From: Sulfolobales archaeon
Lineage (GTDB): Archaea > Thermoproteota > Thermoprotei_A > Sulfolobales > Desulfurococcaceae
Assembly: GCA_025059075.1 (NCBI GenBank)
Contig: JANXDZ010000001.1
Span: 125,686 to 189,685, forward strand
DNA length: 64,000 nt
Direction: 5' to 3'
Under the pieces are notes generated by a model. That model saw only the letters and a list, made by a program, of their open reading frames with translations. It did no database searches and was not told where the DNA came from. Shown piece by piece: positions 42,569 to 51,532 of this stretch (position 1 is its first letter; each line of letters opens with the position of its first letter). The position numbers and the translations under genes were made by a program.

Positions 42569-44686
42569 GTGGTGCATATAATGGAGCTAAGTGATTTAAT
42601 GCAGGAAAAACGTCAAGTAAGACTTGAAGACGCTTCATCGAGGTTTAAAGAGTTTCTACAGAACTATAAAGATAGCTCTAGTGGAAGGTATGTTTACAGA
42701 GACTTACTAGAGCAAATGGGTACAATAGGTCTTAGAAGCCTTACAATAGACTTCGAGGACTTGCTTAACTACGACCAAGATCTTGCTAGAATGGCTGTGG
42801 AATATCCAGATATAGCTATTGAAGCAGCTAGCAAGGCCATTAGGGAGCTTCTTGAAACAAACTTCCCAGATCTACCTAAGTTAATTGAGAAGTTTTACCC
42901 AAGGTTTAAGAACATCCCAAGAGTGCTTAAGATAAGGGATCTTAGCAGTGAGTACATAGGGAGGTTAATAGCTATAGAAGGAATAGTTGTTAGACTCACT
43001 AGAGTTGAAGCAAAGCTTGTAAAAGCATTCTACATCCACGTAGACTCTGAAGACAGGCATGGATTCTACTACCCAGAAATTGGGGAAGTAGGGGAAAGAC
43101 TTGAGAGACCAATAGCTTGTCCCCAGTGCGGTAGGAGTGGGCGTCTACAACTTGACGTAAGTAAGTCTAAGTATATGGATTGGCAGAAAATAGCTATTCA
43201 AGAAAAGCCTGAGGAAATACCTCCAGGGCAGATGCCTAGGAGCATTGAAGTCATATTAACTGGAGACCTCGTTGATAGAGCTAGACCTGGGGATAGAGCA
43301 GCAGTAGTTGGAATACTTAGAGTTATGCCTAGTTCGACTGCTCCAAAAGGCATTGGATCAAGCGTGTTCAATATGTACATAGACGCTAACTACGTTGATG
43401 TACAGCAGAGAGTTCTTGAGGAAATAGAAATATCTAGAGGAGATGAAGAGAAGATTAAGGAGTTAGCTAAGGACCCCTGGATTCACGAGAAGATAGTCCT
43501 TAGCATAGCTCCAACAATCCACGGGCACTATGACGTTAAGAAGGCCTTAGTCCTAGCTTTATTCAGCGGCATTCCAAAGCCCCAGAGGGATGGCACAAGG
43601 ATTAGAGGCGATATACACGTCCTACTAGTTGGAGATCCAGGTATAGGGAAATCAATGTTACTCCAATATGTAGCTATGCTTGCCCCAAGAGCTGTCTTCA
43701 CCAGTGGCAAGGGATCAACTGCAGCCGGGTTAACGGCTGCTGTATTAAGAGATAAACAGACCGGTGAATACTACCTTGAGGCTGGAGCACTAGTGATAGC
43801 TGATGGCGGAGTTGCAGTAATAGATGAAATAGATAAAATGAAGCCTGAGGATAGAGTTGCAATACATGAAGCTATGGAGCAACAAACCATAAGTATTGCT
43901 AAGGCTGGAATAGTTGCTAGGCTTAATGCAAGGGCAGCAGTAATAGCTGCTGGGAACCCTAAGTATGGTAGATATGACCCTAATAGGCCAATAGCTGACA
44001 ACATAAATTTGCCTCCAACGATACTCAGCAGGTTTGACTTAATATTCGTGTTAAAGGACATTCCAAGCATTGACACTGATAGTTCTTTAGCAGATCACAT
44101 ACTTAGAGTCCACGGAGCTCATGAGAAAGTTCAAGCACCCATACCTCCAGATATGCTTAGGAAGTACATTAGTTATGCTAGAAGATACGTTCACCCAAGG
44201 CTTTCTCCAGAAGTAGCTGACTTAATTAAGGAGTTCTATGTGCAAATGAGGCTTAGCGGAGGGGTCACAAGTCCAATACCTATAACTGCTAGACAACTGG
44301 AGGCATTGATAAGGCTTGCTGAAGCTCATGCTAAAATGGCGTTAAGGGATGAAGTAACAGTTGAAGATGTTGAAGAGTCTATAAGGCTCATGCTAACGGT
44401 TCTTTATAGCGTTGGAGTCGACGTAGAGACAGGGGCAGTAGACATAGATACACTAATGATTGGAAAGCCTAGAAGTCAGCAGGAGAAGCTAAAGCTAATA
44501 ATGCAAGTAATAGATGAAAAAATATCTGAAAGCCCTGCTGGAGCTGCTAAAGTAAGTGACATAGTTCAAGAGCTTTCCAGAAGAGGTTTATCAAAAGACC
44601 TTGTGGAGAGCACTATAAGAAGGCTTCTAAGGGATGGAGAACTATTTGAACCTAAGCCAGGCTACATATCTAAAGTAACAGCTTAA
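42569..44686 (+). CDS. mcm: MCM replicative helicase
   Basis: The 705-residue protein is a complete archaeal MCM. It has an N-terminal OB fold with a zinc finger (CPQCGRSGRLQLD, with further Cys in the same region, about 186-200), a hexamerisation domain, and an AAA+ core: Walker A GDPGIGKSMLL (about 348-358), Walker B VAVIDEIDKM (about 408-417) and arginine finger SRFDLIF (about 485-491). A C-terminal winged-helix part begins near 620. The likely start is the ATG at 42581. It directly follows gins23 in one operon and is close to cdc6. No intein is present. Confidence 0.96.
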   Translation: MVHIMELSDLMQEKRQVRLEDASSRFKEFLQNYKDSSSGRYVYRDLLEQMGTIGLRSLTIDFEDLLNYDQDLARMAVEYPDIAIEAASKAIRELLETNFPDLPKLIEKFYPRFKNIPRVLKIRDLSSEYIGRLIAIEGIVVRLTRVEAKLVKAFYIHVDSEDRHGFYYPEIGEVGERLERPIACPQCGRSGRLQLDVSKSKYMDWQKIAIQEKPEEIPPGQMPRSIEVILTGDLVDRARPGDRAAVVGILRVMPSSTAPKGIGSSVFNMYIDANYVDVQQRVLEEIEISRGDEEKIKELAKDPWIHEKIVLSIAPTIHGHYDVKKALVLALFSGIPKPQRDGTRIRGDIHVLLVGDPGIGKSMLLQYVAMLAPRAVFTSGKGSTAAGLTAAVLRDKQTGEYYLEAGALVIADGGVAVIDEIDKMKPEDRVAIHEAMEQQTISIAKAGIVARLNARAAVIAAGNPKYGRYDPNRPIADNINLPPTILSRFDLIFVLKDIPSIDTDSSLADHILRVHGAHEKVQAPIPPDMLRKYISYARRYVHPRLSPEVADLIKEFYVQMRLSGGVTSPIPITARQLEALIRLAEAHAKMALRDEVTVEDVEESIRLMLTVLYSVGVDVETGAVDIDTLMIGKPRSQQEKLKLIMQVIDEKISESPAGAAKVSDIVQELSRRGLSKDLVESTIRRLLRDGELFEPKPGYISKVTA

Positions 44687-44734
44687 ACATTTATGCAAGA
44701 AATTTAAATAAGCACTCTATAGTGGAGTAAAGCT

Positions 44735-45013
44735 ATGGAGTGTGGTGAGGATTTGAGCTCTGAAGAAAAGCCCATGATCGTAGTGAGAGTGAAGGATAAG
44801 GAAGTAGTAATAAATGAGGAGACTCTTAAAGTACTTAAAGACTACATACATAAGCCAATGCCTCTAGAAGAACTTGCTGAAAAACTAGGCCTAGATTCAT
44901 GGGATGAGGCATATGAGTTCATAAAGAAAGTACCTGGATGGATTATGTGGACTCCTCCAAGCCTGTGGAGGCATAGAATTAAGCTACATATAGAGAAAGA
45001 GGAATTAAAATAA
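44735..45013 (+). CDS. Small acidic protein of unknown function next to mcm
   Basis: A 92-residue soluble protein, acidic overall, with the pattern KDKEVVINEETLKVLKDYI then MPLEELAEKLGLDSWDEAYEFIKKVPGWIMWTPP quoted in parts. The PLEELAEKLGLDSWDEAYEF region looks like a small helix-turn-helix or helical hairpin. It follows mcm by 48 bases on the same strand and may be co-transcribed. I do not recognise a family. Confidence 0.6.
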   Translation: MECGEDLSSEEKPMIVVRVKDKEVVINEETLKVLKDYIHKPMPLEELAEKLGLDSWDEAYEFIKKVPGWIMWTPPSLWRHRIKLHIEKEELK

Positions 45014-45064
45014 GCAATGATGAAAGCACATCTTTTAAGATAGAGCTATCACTCCTAAGAAAGA

Positions 45065-46519
45065 CTATTTAGGACCTAGGGGCAGCTCGCTGAGTCCATG
45101 CCTTTTCATGATGTCTATTACAACTTTATCTAAAGCTCTTTCCACATCTTGTGGAAGTTGTTCAGGCCTGTGTTCCCTAAGGATCTTTTCAATTACCTCT
45201 CTAGCTCTATCCACAGTATCCTTTGAGCCCTTTTCTACCCATGAGGCTCTAGTCCTTCTATCCAAGATCTTTGGGAAATACTGTTCTTTTCTAAACCAAT
45301 CACGTGTGTGTTTGTGCTTTAAGAAGTTTCCCCCAGGCCCCACTTCCTCAATTACTTCTTCAGCCAGTGTATCAAGATTTATCTGTATGCCGTGCTCTAT
45401 TCTAAGAGCCATTCCGCATATTTCATCATCTATAACTAACTTCACTAAACTTTGACAGTCCTCAGACATAAGCATACCTGGGCCTGAGACAAGGTTTACG
45501 CCAGCTAGTACAGCTATAACTGCTCCTATAGCTGTTTCAAGTGCTGCCTGTTCATCAATAATCTTTGAATCACTTAGGGCGAGGTATGCTTGACTAGGAA
45601 GTCCATAGAACTTAGCGATTTGTGTATAGGCATAGACAAATAAAGGCACTTCAGGTGCTCCTAGTGCTGAAGTAGCATGCTTCATGTCAAATACAGACGG
45701 TGAACCCCCGTATATTACTGGAGCGCCTGGAGATATCAGTTGAGCAAGCACTAACCCACTGAGGAACTCAGCGTTATGTTGCACTAATGCACCTGCCAGA
45801 GTCGCTGGACCTGTTGCACCAAACTGAGGCATTGGTATTATGTGCACTGGTAACTTGTACTTAGCGCAATCTATGAGGTTTTGAACTATTAACTTACTCC
45901 ACTTGAGAGGAGGTGAGGGACATATGGCGAAGGTGGCCATAGGCTTTTTGCTTAATAACTCATCTCCTCCAACAACAACACTCAACATTTTTCTCATATC
46001 GTGAATACCTTCCACGGTGAATGCTCCTGTATCAACAGGCTTCGTAGAATTCTTGAGGACTATGTAAAGTCTATACCTATCACATATTTCCTCAGGCACG
46101 TCCGATACAACTAAGGCAGTGCTTTGTGCATGTATGTTCTCTAATGCATCAACTAATATAGCTAGTTCAGCTAGATCGCTGGACTTAGGCCTCCTAAAAT
46201 CCCCAGTCCTCCAATCAATGTAGTAAAAGGCTGCTGAACCGGGGCTGAAGTATACATTAGATCCCTCTAGCCTTAGAGCTCTGCCGCTTCTTCCATAGAG
46301 CGTTATAGTGCTTGGCGCCTTACTTAAAGCCTCTTTAACTAAGTACTCGGGGATTCTAGCCACTTTCTGCCTAAAGTCTACTTCAACTCCTGCGTTAGAG
46401 AGTGTTTTCAGGGCTTCATCGTGTTCTACTTTTATTCCAACTCTCTCTAGAACTCTAATAGATCCCCAGTGTATTCTTAAAATATCTTCTCTATCCAATA
46501 GCTCTAGCTTAGGCTTCAA
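45065..46519 (-). CDS. MttB-family corrinoid methyltransferase (non-pyrrolysine)
   Basis: The 484-residue TIM-barrel protein belongs to the trimethylamine:corrinoid methyltransferase (MttB) superfamily, with motifs such as VKLERVGIKVEHDEALK near the N-terminus, FSPGSAAFYYID (about 86-97), GALVQHNAEFLSGLVLAQLI (about 249-268), YGGSPSVFDMKHA (about 275-287) and GPGMLMSEDCQSL (about 350-362). There is no in-frame amber codon, so it lacks the pyrrolysine of true MttB; relatives of this kind demethylate glycine betaine or other quaternary amines. It overlaps nothing but lies 4 bases from the corrinoid-protein gene, forming an operon with its methyl acceptor. Confidence 0.9.
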   Translation of the reverse strand: MKPKLELLDREDILRIHWGSIRVLERVGIKVEHDEALKTLSNAGVEVDFRQKVARIPEYLVKEALSKAPSTITLYGRSGRALRLEGSNVYFSPGSAAFYYIDWRTGDFRRPKSSDLAELAILVDALENIHAQSTALVVSDVPEEICDRYRLYIVLKNSTKPVDTGAFTVEGIHDMRKMLSVVVGGDELLSKKPMATFAICPSPPLKWSKLIVQNLIDCAKYKLPVHIIPMPQFGATGPATLAGALVQHNAEFLSGLVLAQLISPGAPVIYGGSPSVFDMKHATSALGAPEVPLFVYAYTQIAKFYGLPSQAYLALSDSKIIDEQAALETAIGAVIAVLAGVNLVSGPGMLMSEDCQSLVKLVIDDEICGMALRIEHGIQINLDTLAEEVIEEVGPGGNFLKHKHTRDWFRKEQYFPKILDRRTRASWVEKGSKDTVDRAREVIEKILREHRPEQLPQDVERALDKVVIDIMKRHGLSELPLGPK

Positions 46520-46523
46520 CTCA

Positions 46524-47177
46524 CTATCCCTCTAGTCCAAGTAGTTTCTTTACAAGTCTTACTGCTCTTACTGCATCTTCAGCATATCCATCTGCCCCAA
46601 TGCTCTTAGCCCACTCCTCAGTTACTGGAGCACCACCAACTATTACTTTCACACCATCTCTAAGGCCCTCCCTCTTAAGGGCTTCAATAACGTTTTTTTG
46701 TTCTAGCATTGTAGTAGTTAGTAGCGCGCTTAACCCAAGGACATCTGGCTTTAATTCCCTTACTTTCTCCACAAAAGTTTCTGTAGGTACATCTACACCT
46801 AAGTCTATTACTTCAAACCCTGATGCCTCAAGCATTGTTGCAACAATGTTTTTACCGATGTCGTGTATATCCCCTGCAACTGTTCCTATAATTACTTTCC
46901 CAAACTTCTTAACTACCCCTCCTCTCTTAATAATCTCTGGCTTTAGGACTTCTGAAGCAGCCTTCATTGCTTCAGCTGACATAACTAAGTCAGCTAGAAA
47001 GACTTCCTCTCTAACCCACTTTTCACCAACTTCTAGTACACCGGCCACTAGCCCTCTTTTAAGTGCTTCAAGAGGATCTAGCCCTTTATCAATTATTTCC
47101 CTAGAGATTTTAATTGCCTCATCTCTATCGCCTACTATAACTGCTTCCTTAAGCTTCTCAATAAGATTCGTTGACAC
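46524..47177 (-). CDS. Corrinoid (B12-binding) methyl-acceptor protein
   Basis: The 217-residue protein has the two-domain architecture of MtmC/MtbC-type proteins: an N-terminal helical cap (LDPLEALKRGLVAGVLEVGEKW) and a Rossmann-like B12 domain with the lower-axial-ligand motif GDIHDIGKN (about 106-114), then LGVDVPTE and GLSALLTTTM. It accepts a methyl group from the adjacent MttB-family protein. The start is GTG 47177 with AGGTGAG before it. A TATA-like CTTTATATAATG is at about 47207-47220 on the minus strand. Confidence 0.93.
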   Translation of the reverse strand: MSTNLIEKLKEAVIVGDRDEAIKISREIIDKGLDPLEALKRGLVAGVLEVGEKWVREEVFLADLVMSAEAMKAASEVLKPEIIKRGGVVKKFGKVIIGTVAGDIHDIGKNIVATMLEASGFEVIDLGVDVPTETFVEKVRELKPDVLGLSALLTTTMLEQKNVIEALKREGLRDGVKVIVGGAPVTEEWAKSIGADGYAEDAVRAVRLVKKLLGLEG

Positions 47178-47330
47178 TTAACTCACCTAAGATTTTAAAG
47201 CAATGCATCATTATATAAAGCTTATCACGAGGATTGCTTTATTCAATGCTTTATCATTTAAACCTCTCTAAACCCTATACGATCTTTGTTTAAGCATTGA
47301 AGTAAAACCTTTCGGAGGCTAGCAGCTATG

Positions 47331-47359
47331 ATGTTCACTTAAAGAAATATCGTGAACAT
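47331..47359. promoter_or_regulatory. Inverted repeat upstream of the methyltransferase operon
   Basis: ATGTTCAC (47331-47338) and GTGAACAT (47352-47359) form a perfect 8-bp inverted repeat with a 13-base spacer, lying between the DUF2070 gene's 3' end and the promoter of the corrinoid protein operon (about 110 bases from its TATA box). It could be an operator or a hairpin at the DUF2070 transcript end; the spacing from the promoter is long for an operator. Confidence 0.35.
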
Positions 47360-47399
47360 TATTGTTTACACCTTATCTTAGGCTATCTTTAATAACTTG

Positions 47400-49034
47400 C
47401 TAAATAGCAATAACTAACGGTATAGCTATGTAGTATACTAAGAGTAGTAGAATTGTTAGTGGAATAGCTCTTTGTGCAAATTCCTCGACTTCATTTACAA
47501 AGCTGCAGAATAGCTCTAGTTCATCTTCAACTTTACTTAGCTTAAAGCTGACTTTACTGTGGTTACCTATGGCTTTAGAAGTGAGTTCCTTTACAACATT
47601 TATCAACTCAGGCGTAAGGATTACTGGCGTATAGGCATCTCCTGGAATTATCCCTGTAGCCACATGATCGTCGTTAGTCAACACTACGACATGACTATAG
47701 CCATTGGCTTTAATTATTTCTTCAAGGTATTCTCGAACGCCTCTAGCCATATTGTTCCCAGGCACGTAGAGTATACCCAAGGACTCTTCACCTACGTTTA
47801 TTGAGGCAAAAACTACGTTTCCAAGAACTCCTGGAGTGCTCTCTACTTTGGAGTCAACTACGGATACGTATGCTTCCCTAAAGAACTCCTTAATTGAAAC
47901 CAGTCTTTCAACTATTGACTCCACAAGTCCTTTAATATCATGGAACTCTAAGCCTCTCGAAAGCTCTTCATTATGTGAATCTACAAGTATTATCTCTTGA
48001 CAACCTTTCTTGCCAGCTATTTCATTTACATAGAGCTGTAGTTCATAGGGCAGGTCATCTATACCCCTCATCCCACTTATAAAGGCTATAGCTACTTTAC
48101 TAAATGGTATAACTGTAGCGCTCCAATCCCCCAATGAAATGGTGAAGGGCCTCCCGATCAATATTTCTTCGCCATCCTTAATGCTCTCCAGAATTTCTTC
48201 AGCATACTTAAGGGACTCATCTTTAGACACAATGTTTCTCTCATGGCTTCCCATTCCATGTAGGACTAGGGCCTTAAGACCCCTCTCACTAGCCTTCCCC
48301 CAAATGACTTGGGGAAAGTCGCTGCTGCCTATGTCTCTAAATGGGCCGAAGTGTATATCTGGGTAAATCATCAATAAGGATCCTCCATTAATTAAGCGTG
48401 CTTTAACTCTACTTCTACAGCTCTTTCTCCTAAAGACTTTCTCTATGCTCCTATCATGCATAACCCATGTTCTTAAATAACTTGACCCTAGTTCTACTGC
48501 GCTAATTCCATTAACTCTCTGTAGAGTTACTAGCGCTATTATTGCTGCTCCAATTATGTATGGGATCAGTGCTTTGTTAAAGACTTCAGTAACTTCCCCT
48601 AGAGCTATAGCTATTGATATAGGCATTATGAGTAGAGCCATTGATATAGATATTGAGCGCTTGTTAAGCCCCATAAACCCTATTATAACTGGAATGGGGG
48701 ATAGAGATGCCAGTACCAGTAGCTCTATTAACGATGCCTCTCTAGAAAACAGCTTGTTAACAAGTATGTAAAACAATATGTAGATGTTTGAAAATAGAAC
48801 TAAGCTAAGGAGCCTTGAAATTTTGGATAAAGCATTACCAGTCCTATGTAATACAATGCACTCCACTAAGTAAACCACACTAAGTGAAATGAGTGAGTTT
48901 AAACGATACGTAGGATTTAGCAAGAGGAATATCGCTGTATAAAATAATGCATTAAGGACTATTAAGAGCCTTAATGACGGTAGATGGAATAGCAATCTAT
49001 AGTACTTTAGCGCAGATTTCTTAGGCTCGCTCAT
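47400..49034 (-). CDS. DUF2070 membrane protein
   Basis: The 544-residue protein has an N-terminal block of about seven membrane segments (1-180) and a soluble C-terminal domain with conserved polar motifs: YPDIHFGPFRDIGSSDFP (about 223-240), VLHGMGSHERN (about 255-265), IDDLPYE, and ILVDSHNEE (about 349-357); His and Asp residues suggest a metal-dependent hydrolase-like site. A C-terminal membrane helix closes the protein. DUF2070 occurs widely in archaea without a known function. It is convergent with no neighbour and starts 340 bases from tRNA-Pro(GGG). Confidence 0.85.
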   Translation of the reverse strand: MSEPKKSALKYYRLLFHLPSLRLLIVLNALFYTAIFLLLNPTYRLNSLISLSVVYLVECIVLHRTGNALSKISRLLSLVLFSNIYILFYILVNKLFSREASLIELLVLASLSPIPVIIGFMGLNKRSISISMALLIMPISIAIALGEVTEVFNKALIPYIIGAAIIALVTLQRVNGISAVELGSSYLRTWVMHDRSIEKVFRRKSCRSRVKARLINGGSLLMIYPDIHFGPFRDIGSSDFPQVIWGKASERGLKALVLHGMGSHERNIVSKDESLKYAEEILESIKDGEEILIGRPFTISLGDWSATVIPFSKVAIAFISGMRGIDDLPYELQLYVNEIAGKKGCQEIILVDSHNEELSRGLEFHDIKGLVESIVERLVSIKEFFREAYVSVVDSKVESTPGVLGNVVFASINVGEESLGILYVPGNNMARGVREYLEEIIKANGYSHVVVLTNDDHVATGIIPGDAYTPVILTPELINVVKELTSKAIGNHSKVSFKLSKVEDELELFCSFVNEVEEFAQRAIPLTILLLLVYYIAIPLVIAI

Positions 49035-49393
49035 AGCTTATCTTAAGCCTCGTTGCTCTCACATTTACCTCAAGCACGAGAATTAACTTCTAGTTATTAA
49101 GTTATTAAATTGATCTCTCCTTCATTAAACTCAATATATGCTCTACAATCTATGTGTTAGCTAAGGGTTTTAAACAATTACTTATACTTATATGCCTATA
49201 TGTACATGGTTTGCATTTCTCCCCACTTAGCTTAAATTAAACCACGTTATAGCATCTCTGAAGCATACATTGCTTCAATGTAAGCATTTGATAGCTCAGT
49301 AAGTGAGGGAATTAAAGTTAGCTTAGCATTAGGAGTCCTAAAGCATGTATAAAGGATCGGAGCATTTAGAAGTAATCAACTTGGGAAACTTAG
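49035..49393. other. Intergenic region, no supported gene
   Basis: Between the DUF2070 gene and tRNA-Pro(GGG). AT-rich with several TATA-like words (about 49180-49200). It must hold the DUF2070 promoter on the minus strand. No ORF, hairpin or RNA gene is convincing. Confidence 0.5.
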
Positions 49394-49490
49394 TGGGGCC
49401 GCGGGGATTTGAACCCCGGGCCACGGGCGCTCTAGGTTATTGGGGAATAGCTCCCCAGGCCCGCATCCTACCAAGCTAGACGACGGCCCC
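49394..49490 (-). tRNA. tRNA-Pro(GGG) with one intron
   Basis: Acceptor GGGGCCG (49490-49484) pairs with CGGCCCC (49401-49395), discriminator A. Anticodon stem CGGGC/GCCCG, anticodon GGG (49456-49454), T arm CGGGG-TTCAAAT-CCCCG. A 23-base intron (49430-49452) sits at 37/38. Central helix C32-T33-G34-G35 pairs with CTAG, giving bulges GG|A and AG|C, a regular BHB. Confidence 0.9.
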
Positions 49491-49577
49491 TAAAGGATTA
49501 ACGTACCTCAGGCTTAAATTTTTCCTATAAAATGGTAGACATCGTTAAATAACTACACAGTGCTCTAACTCCTGGAG

Positions 49578-49877
49578 GTGGATGCTCTGTCCTGTGAAGC
49601 CCTCGTTGAACTCCTTAAGAAGCAATATGATAGAACTCTATGTGAGAAGCAGGGGGAACAGCTATTGATAGTGATCCTTAGTGAAGTACCGCTTATGCTC
49701 TGTGTATCCAGTAAAGTAAGCCATGTATATGCAAAGTTACTAAGGCTAGAGAGCGTCAGCACCATGAATTGCGCAGAGGCTATAGGTGAAACTAGAGGAC
49801 TCTACTTATTTGCTAAGGATTTTTCTGAATTAGCAATAAGAGTTAGAGAGAAAGCTGAAAGGTTCAGCTCTCATTAG
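49578..49877 (+). CDS. Small protein of unknown function
   Basis: A 99-codon frame from GTG 49578 (a GGAG lies immediately before it, so the true start may be slightly later). Cys-containing, mostly helical with a central strand-rich segment (EQLLIVILSEVPLMLCVSSKV). I do not recognise a family. It lies alone after tRNA-Pro; the antisense frame (66 codons) is less convincing. Confidence 0.45.
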   Translation: MDALSCEALVELLKKQYDRTLCEKQGEQLLIVILSEVPLMLCVSSKVSHVYAKLLRLESVSTMNCAEAIGETRGLYLFAKDFSELAIRVREKAERFSSH

Positions 49878-49889
49878 TTATTCATCGCT

Positions 49890-49994
49890 TCATCCATTTT
49901 CCTCCACATTCCTTCCTAGATTTGCATATAGTTTAAAGGCTTTTAGGAACCCATATGTCTTGAGTACTTTTGGGGAAAACTCTCTAACCATCAT
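49890..49994 (-). CDS. Possible 34-residue small protein with own promoter
   Basis: Reads MMVREFSPKVLKTYG then FLKAFKLYANLGRNVEENG. A GAGGAGGAA ribosome-binding site precedes the first ATG by 8 bases and a TATA-like CTTTATAAAC (50031-50040) precedes the expected start by about 25 bases. The RBS overlaps the arm of a CTCCTCT/AGAGGAG hairpin (50006-50027) that could hide it. No family recognised; may be spurious. Confidence 0.35.
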   Translation of the reverse strand: MMVREFSPKVLKTYGFLKAFKLYANLGRNVEENG

Positions 49995-50115
49995 TGAGCA
50001 AATTCCTCCTCTGTGAAAGTAGAGGAGTGTTTATAAAGCATTCCATCAATAGGCATTAATGAACTGTGTTAACTAATATAAAACCTGGAACAGTTGCAGG
50101 AGGGCGTTAATTTAA

Positions 50116-50895
50116 ATGACTCAGTATAGCCTTCTATTAGTTGACATGGATGGAGTTATTTGGAGAGGGGGTATTTACGTAGTTAAGAACATCAAGGCTC
50201 TAAGAATGCTTCAGGAGAAGTACAAGGTTGTGTTTATGACTAATAATTCTTCACTCACTAGAGCAGAGTGCTTAGAGAGAATTAAAGCAGTTGGCATAAA
50301 TAGTGAAATAAACGATATTTACACTAGCTCTGTACTAGCAGCAACTTACATAGAGAAACGAGGATTAGGGAGAACTTTTGTTGTAGGTGAAGCAGGGATA
50401 TATGAAGAGCTCATAGTCCGTGGAATACCTATAGTTTCTGAAGGCCCTAAAGTAGACTACGTTATTGTAGGCATAGACAAGTACTTGACTTACAATAAGC
50501 TGTCTAAAGCAGCATACTATATAATGAATGGGGCAGTATTCATAGCTACAAATGAGGATCCAACGTATCCCGTTGGAGATCGCTTAGAGCCTGGTGCTGG
50601 AGCAATAGTTAACTTCATTAAGACAGTCGTAGGTAGAGAACCCGACTTCGTGGCTGGTAAACCCAATACATGGATTTTAGACATAGTCGTAAATAAGTAT
50701 AAGTTAAAGAAAGAGGAAGTTCTAGTAATTGGAGATAGCTTGCATACAGATGTACCAATGGGCTGTAGGTATGGCGTAGACACTCTATTAGTGCTCACTG
50801 GAGTCACTAGTGAACGTGAGCTAGCTTACGCAAAAACTAAGCCTACATATGTAGCTAGAGATCTGTTGGAGGCCCTGACGTCAAAGATCATTTAA
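50116..50895 (+). CDS. HAD-family phosphatase (NagD-like)
   Basis: The 259-residue protein contains all HAD motifs: motif I LLVDMDGVIWRGG (about 6-18), motif II VFMTNNSS (about 39-46), cap region, motif III Lys in GKPNTWILD (about 182-190), and motif IV VIGDSLHTDVPMG (about 204-216). The order and cap type match NagD/4-nitrophenylphosphatase-like enzymes that dephosphorylate nucleotides or sugars. The start ATG has GGAGG nearby (about 50099-50103). It is monocistronic. Confidence 0.9.
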   Translation: MTQYSLLLVDMDGVIWRGGIYVVKNIKALRMLQEKYKVVFMTNNSSLTRAECLERIKAVGINSEINDIYTSSVLAATYIEKRGLGRTFVVGEAGIYEELIVRGIPIVSEGPKVDYVIVGIDKYLTYNKLSKAAYYIMNGAVFIATNEDPTYPVGDRLEPGAGAIVNFIKTVVGREPDFVAGKPNTWILDIVVNKYKLKKEEVLVIGDSLHTDVPMGCRYGVDTLLVLTGVTSERELAYAKTKPTYVARDLLEALTSKII

Positions 50896-50968
50896 TCAAT
50901 AGGTTTGAAAAGTTATTCAACTACAAATAAATACTCGTTTAATCCTAGACCATAGTTAGGGAATTGCG

Positions 50969-51532
50969 TTGAGTTCAATCAATCAGTCTTTGCCCGGTAA
51001 GTATACTGACTTAAAAGTTAGAGTTGAAGTAAAGGACAATAAGGTCATAGTCAGTGGAAGACTGTACATAGTGAACCACGTCTATTTAACTGGCTTCCGC
51101 AGTGCAAGCATACACATAGCTGGCGTTAGGCAGGAAGTGGAGGTAAACTGCGTAGGATTGCCCAACGTAATAGAGGAAGGAGGCCTTCTAAAAATAGCTT
51201 CAAATAAGGGTCCTAAAGAAGTTAAAAAACCTAAAGTCATTGAAGTTAGAGAGAACTCTATTAAGGAAACAGTAGTTGAAAACGCTGACTTAAGATTTGG
51301 AGTCAGTGAAGATGGAGTAATTAGTGTAAACATAGTGGGTGTAGGTGAGTATGAAGTCAGCGAACTATATGTAAGCATAGAGGAAGGTGAAGAAAGTATC
51401 TTAAATATATTGCTAACACCATTCACATCTGCCTGGATCTACTGTCCAAGCACTAGAACATTAACTATAGAAAAAGCAGGTTCTACTCTTAAAGTAACGG
51501 TAGGCAAAGGTTCTTCCAAAAATTCAATGTGA
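50969..51532 (+). CDS. Beta-rich protein of unknown function
   Basis: A 187-residue frame from TTG 50969. Two similar beta-strand-rich halves can be seen: DLKVRVEVKDNKVIVSGRLYI and DLRFGVSEDGVISVNIVGVG, with conserved V-E-V/E-V alternation, suggesting a small beta-sandwich. It has no signal peptide or membrane segment. No family recognised. It lies 73 bases after the HAD gene on the same strand. Confidence 0.5.
   Translation: MSSINQSLPGKYTDLKVRVEVKDNKVIVSGRLYIVNHVYLTGFRSASIHIAGVRQEVEVNCVGLPNVIEEGGLLKIASNKGPKEVKKPKVIEVRENSIKETVVENADLRFGVSEDGVISVNIVGVGEYEVSELYVSIEEGEESILNILLTPFTSAWIYCPSTRTLTIEKAGSTLKVTVGKGSSKNSM

Noticed and set aside
45065-46519. Pyrrolysine-containing MttB
   Set aside because: The frame runs through all 484 codons without an in-frame TAG.
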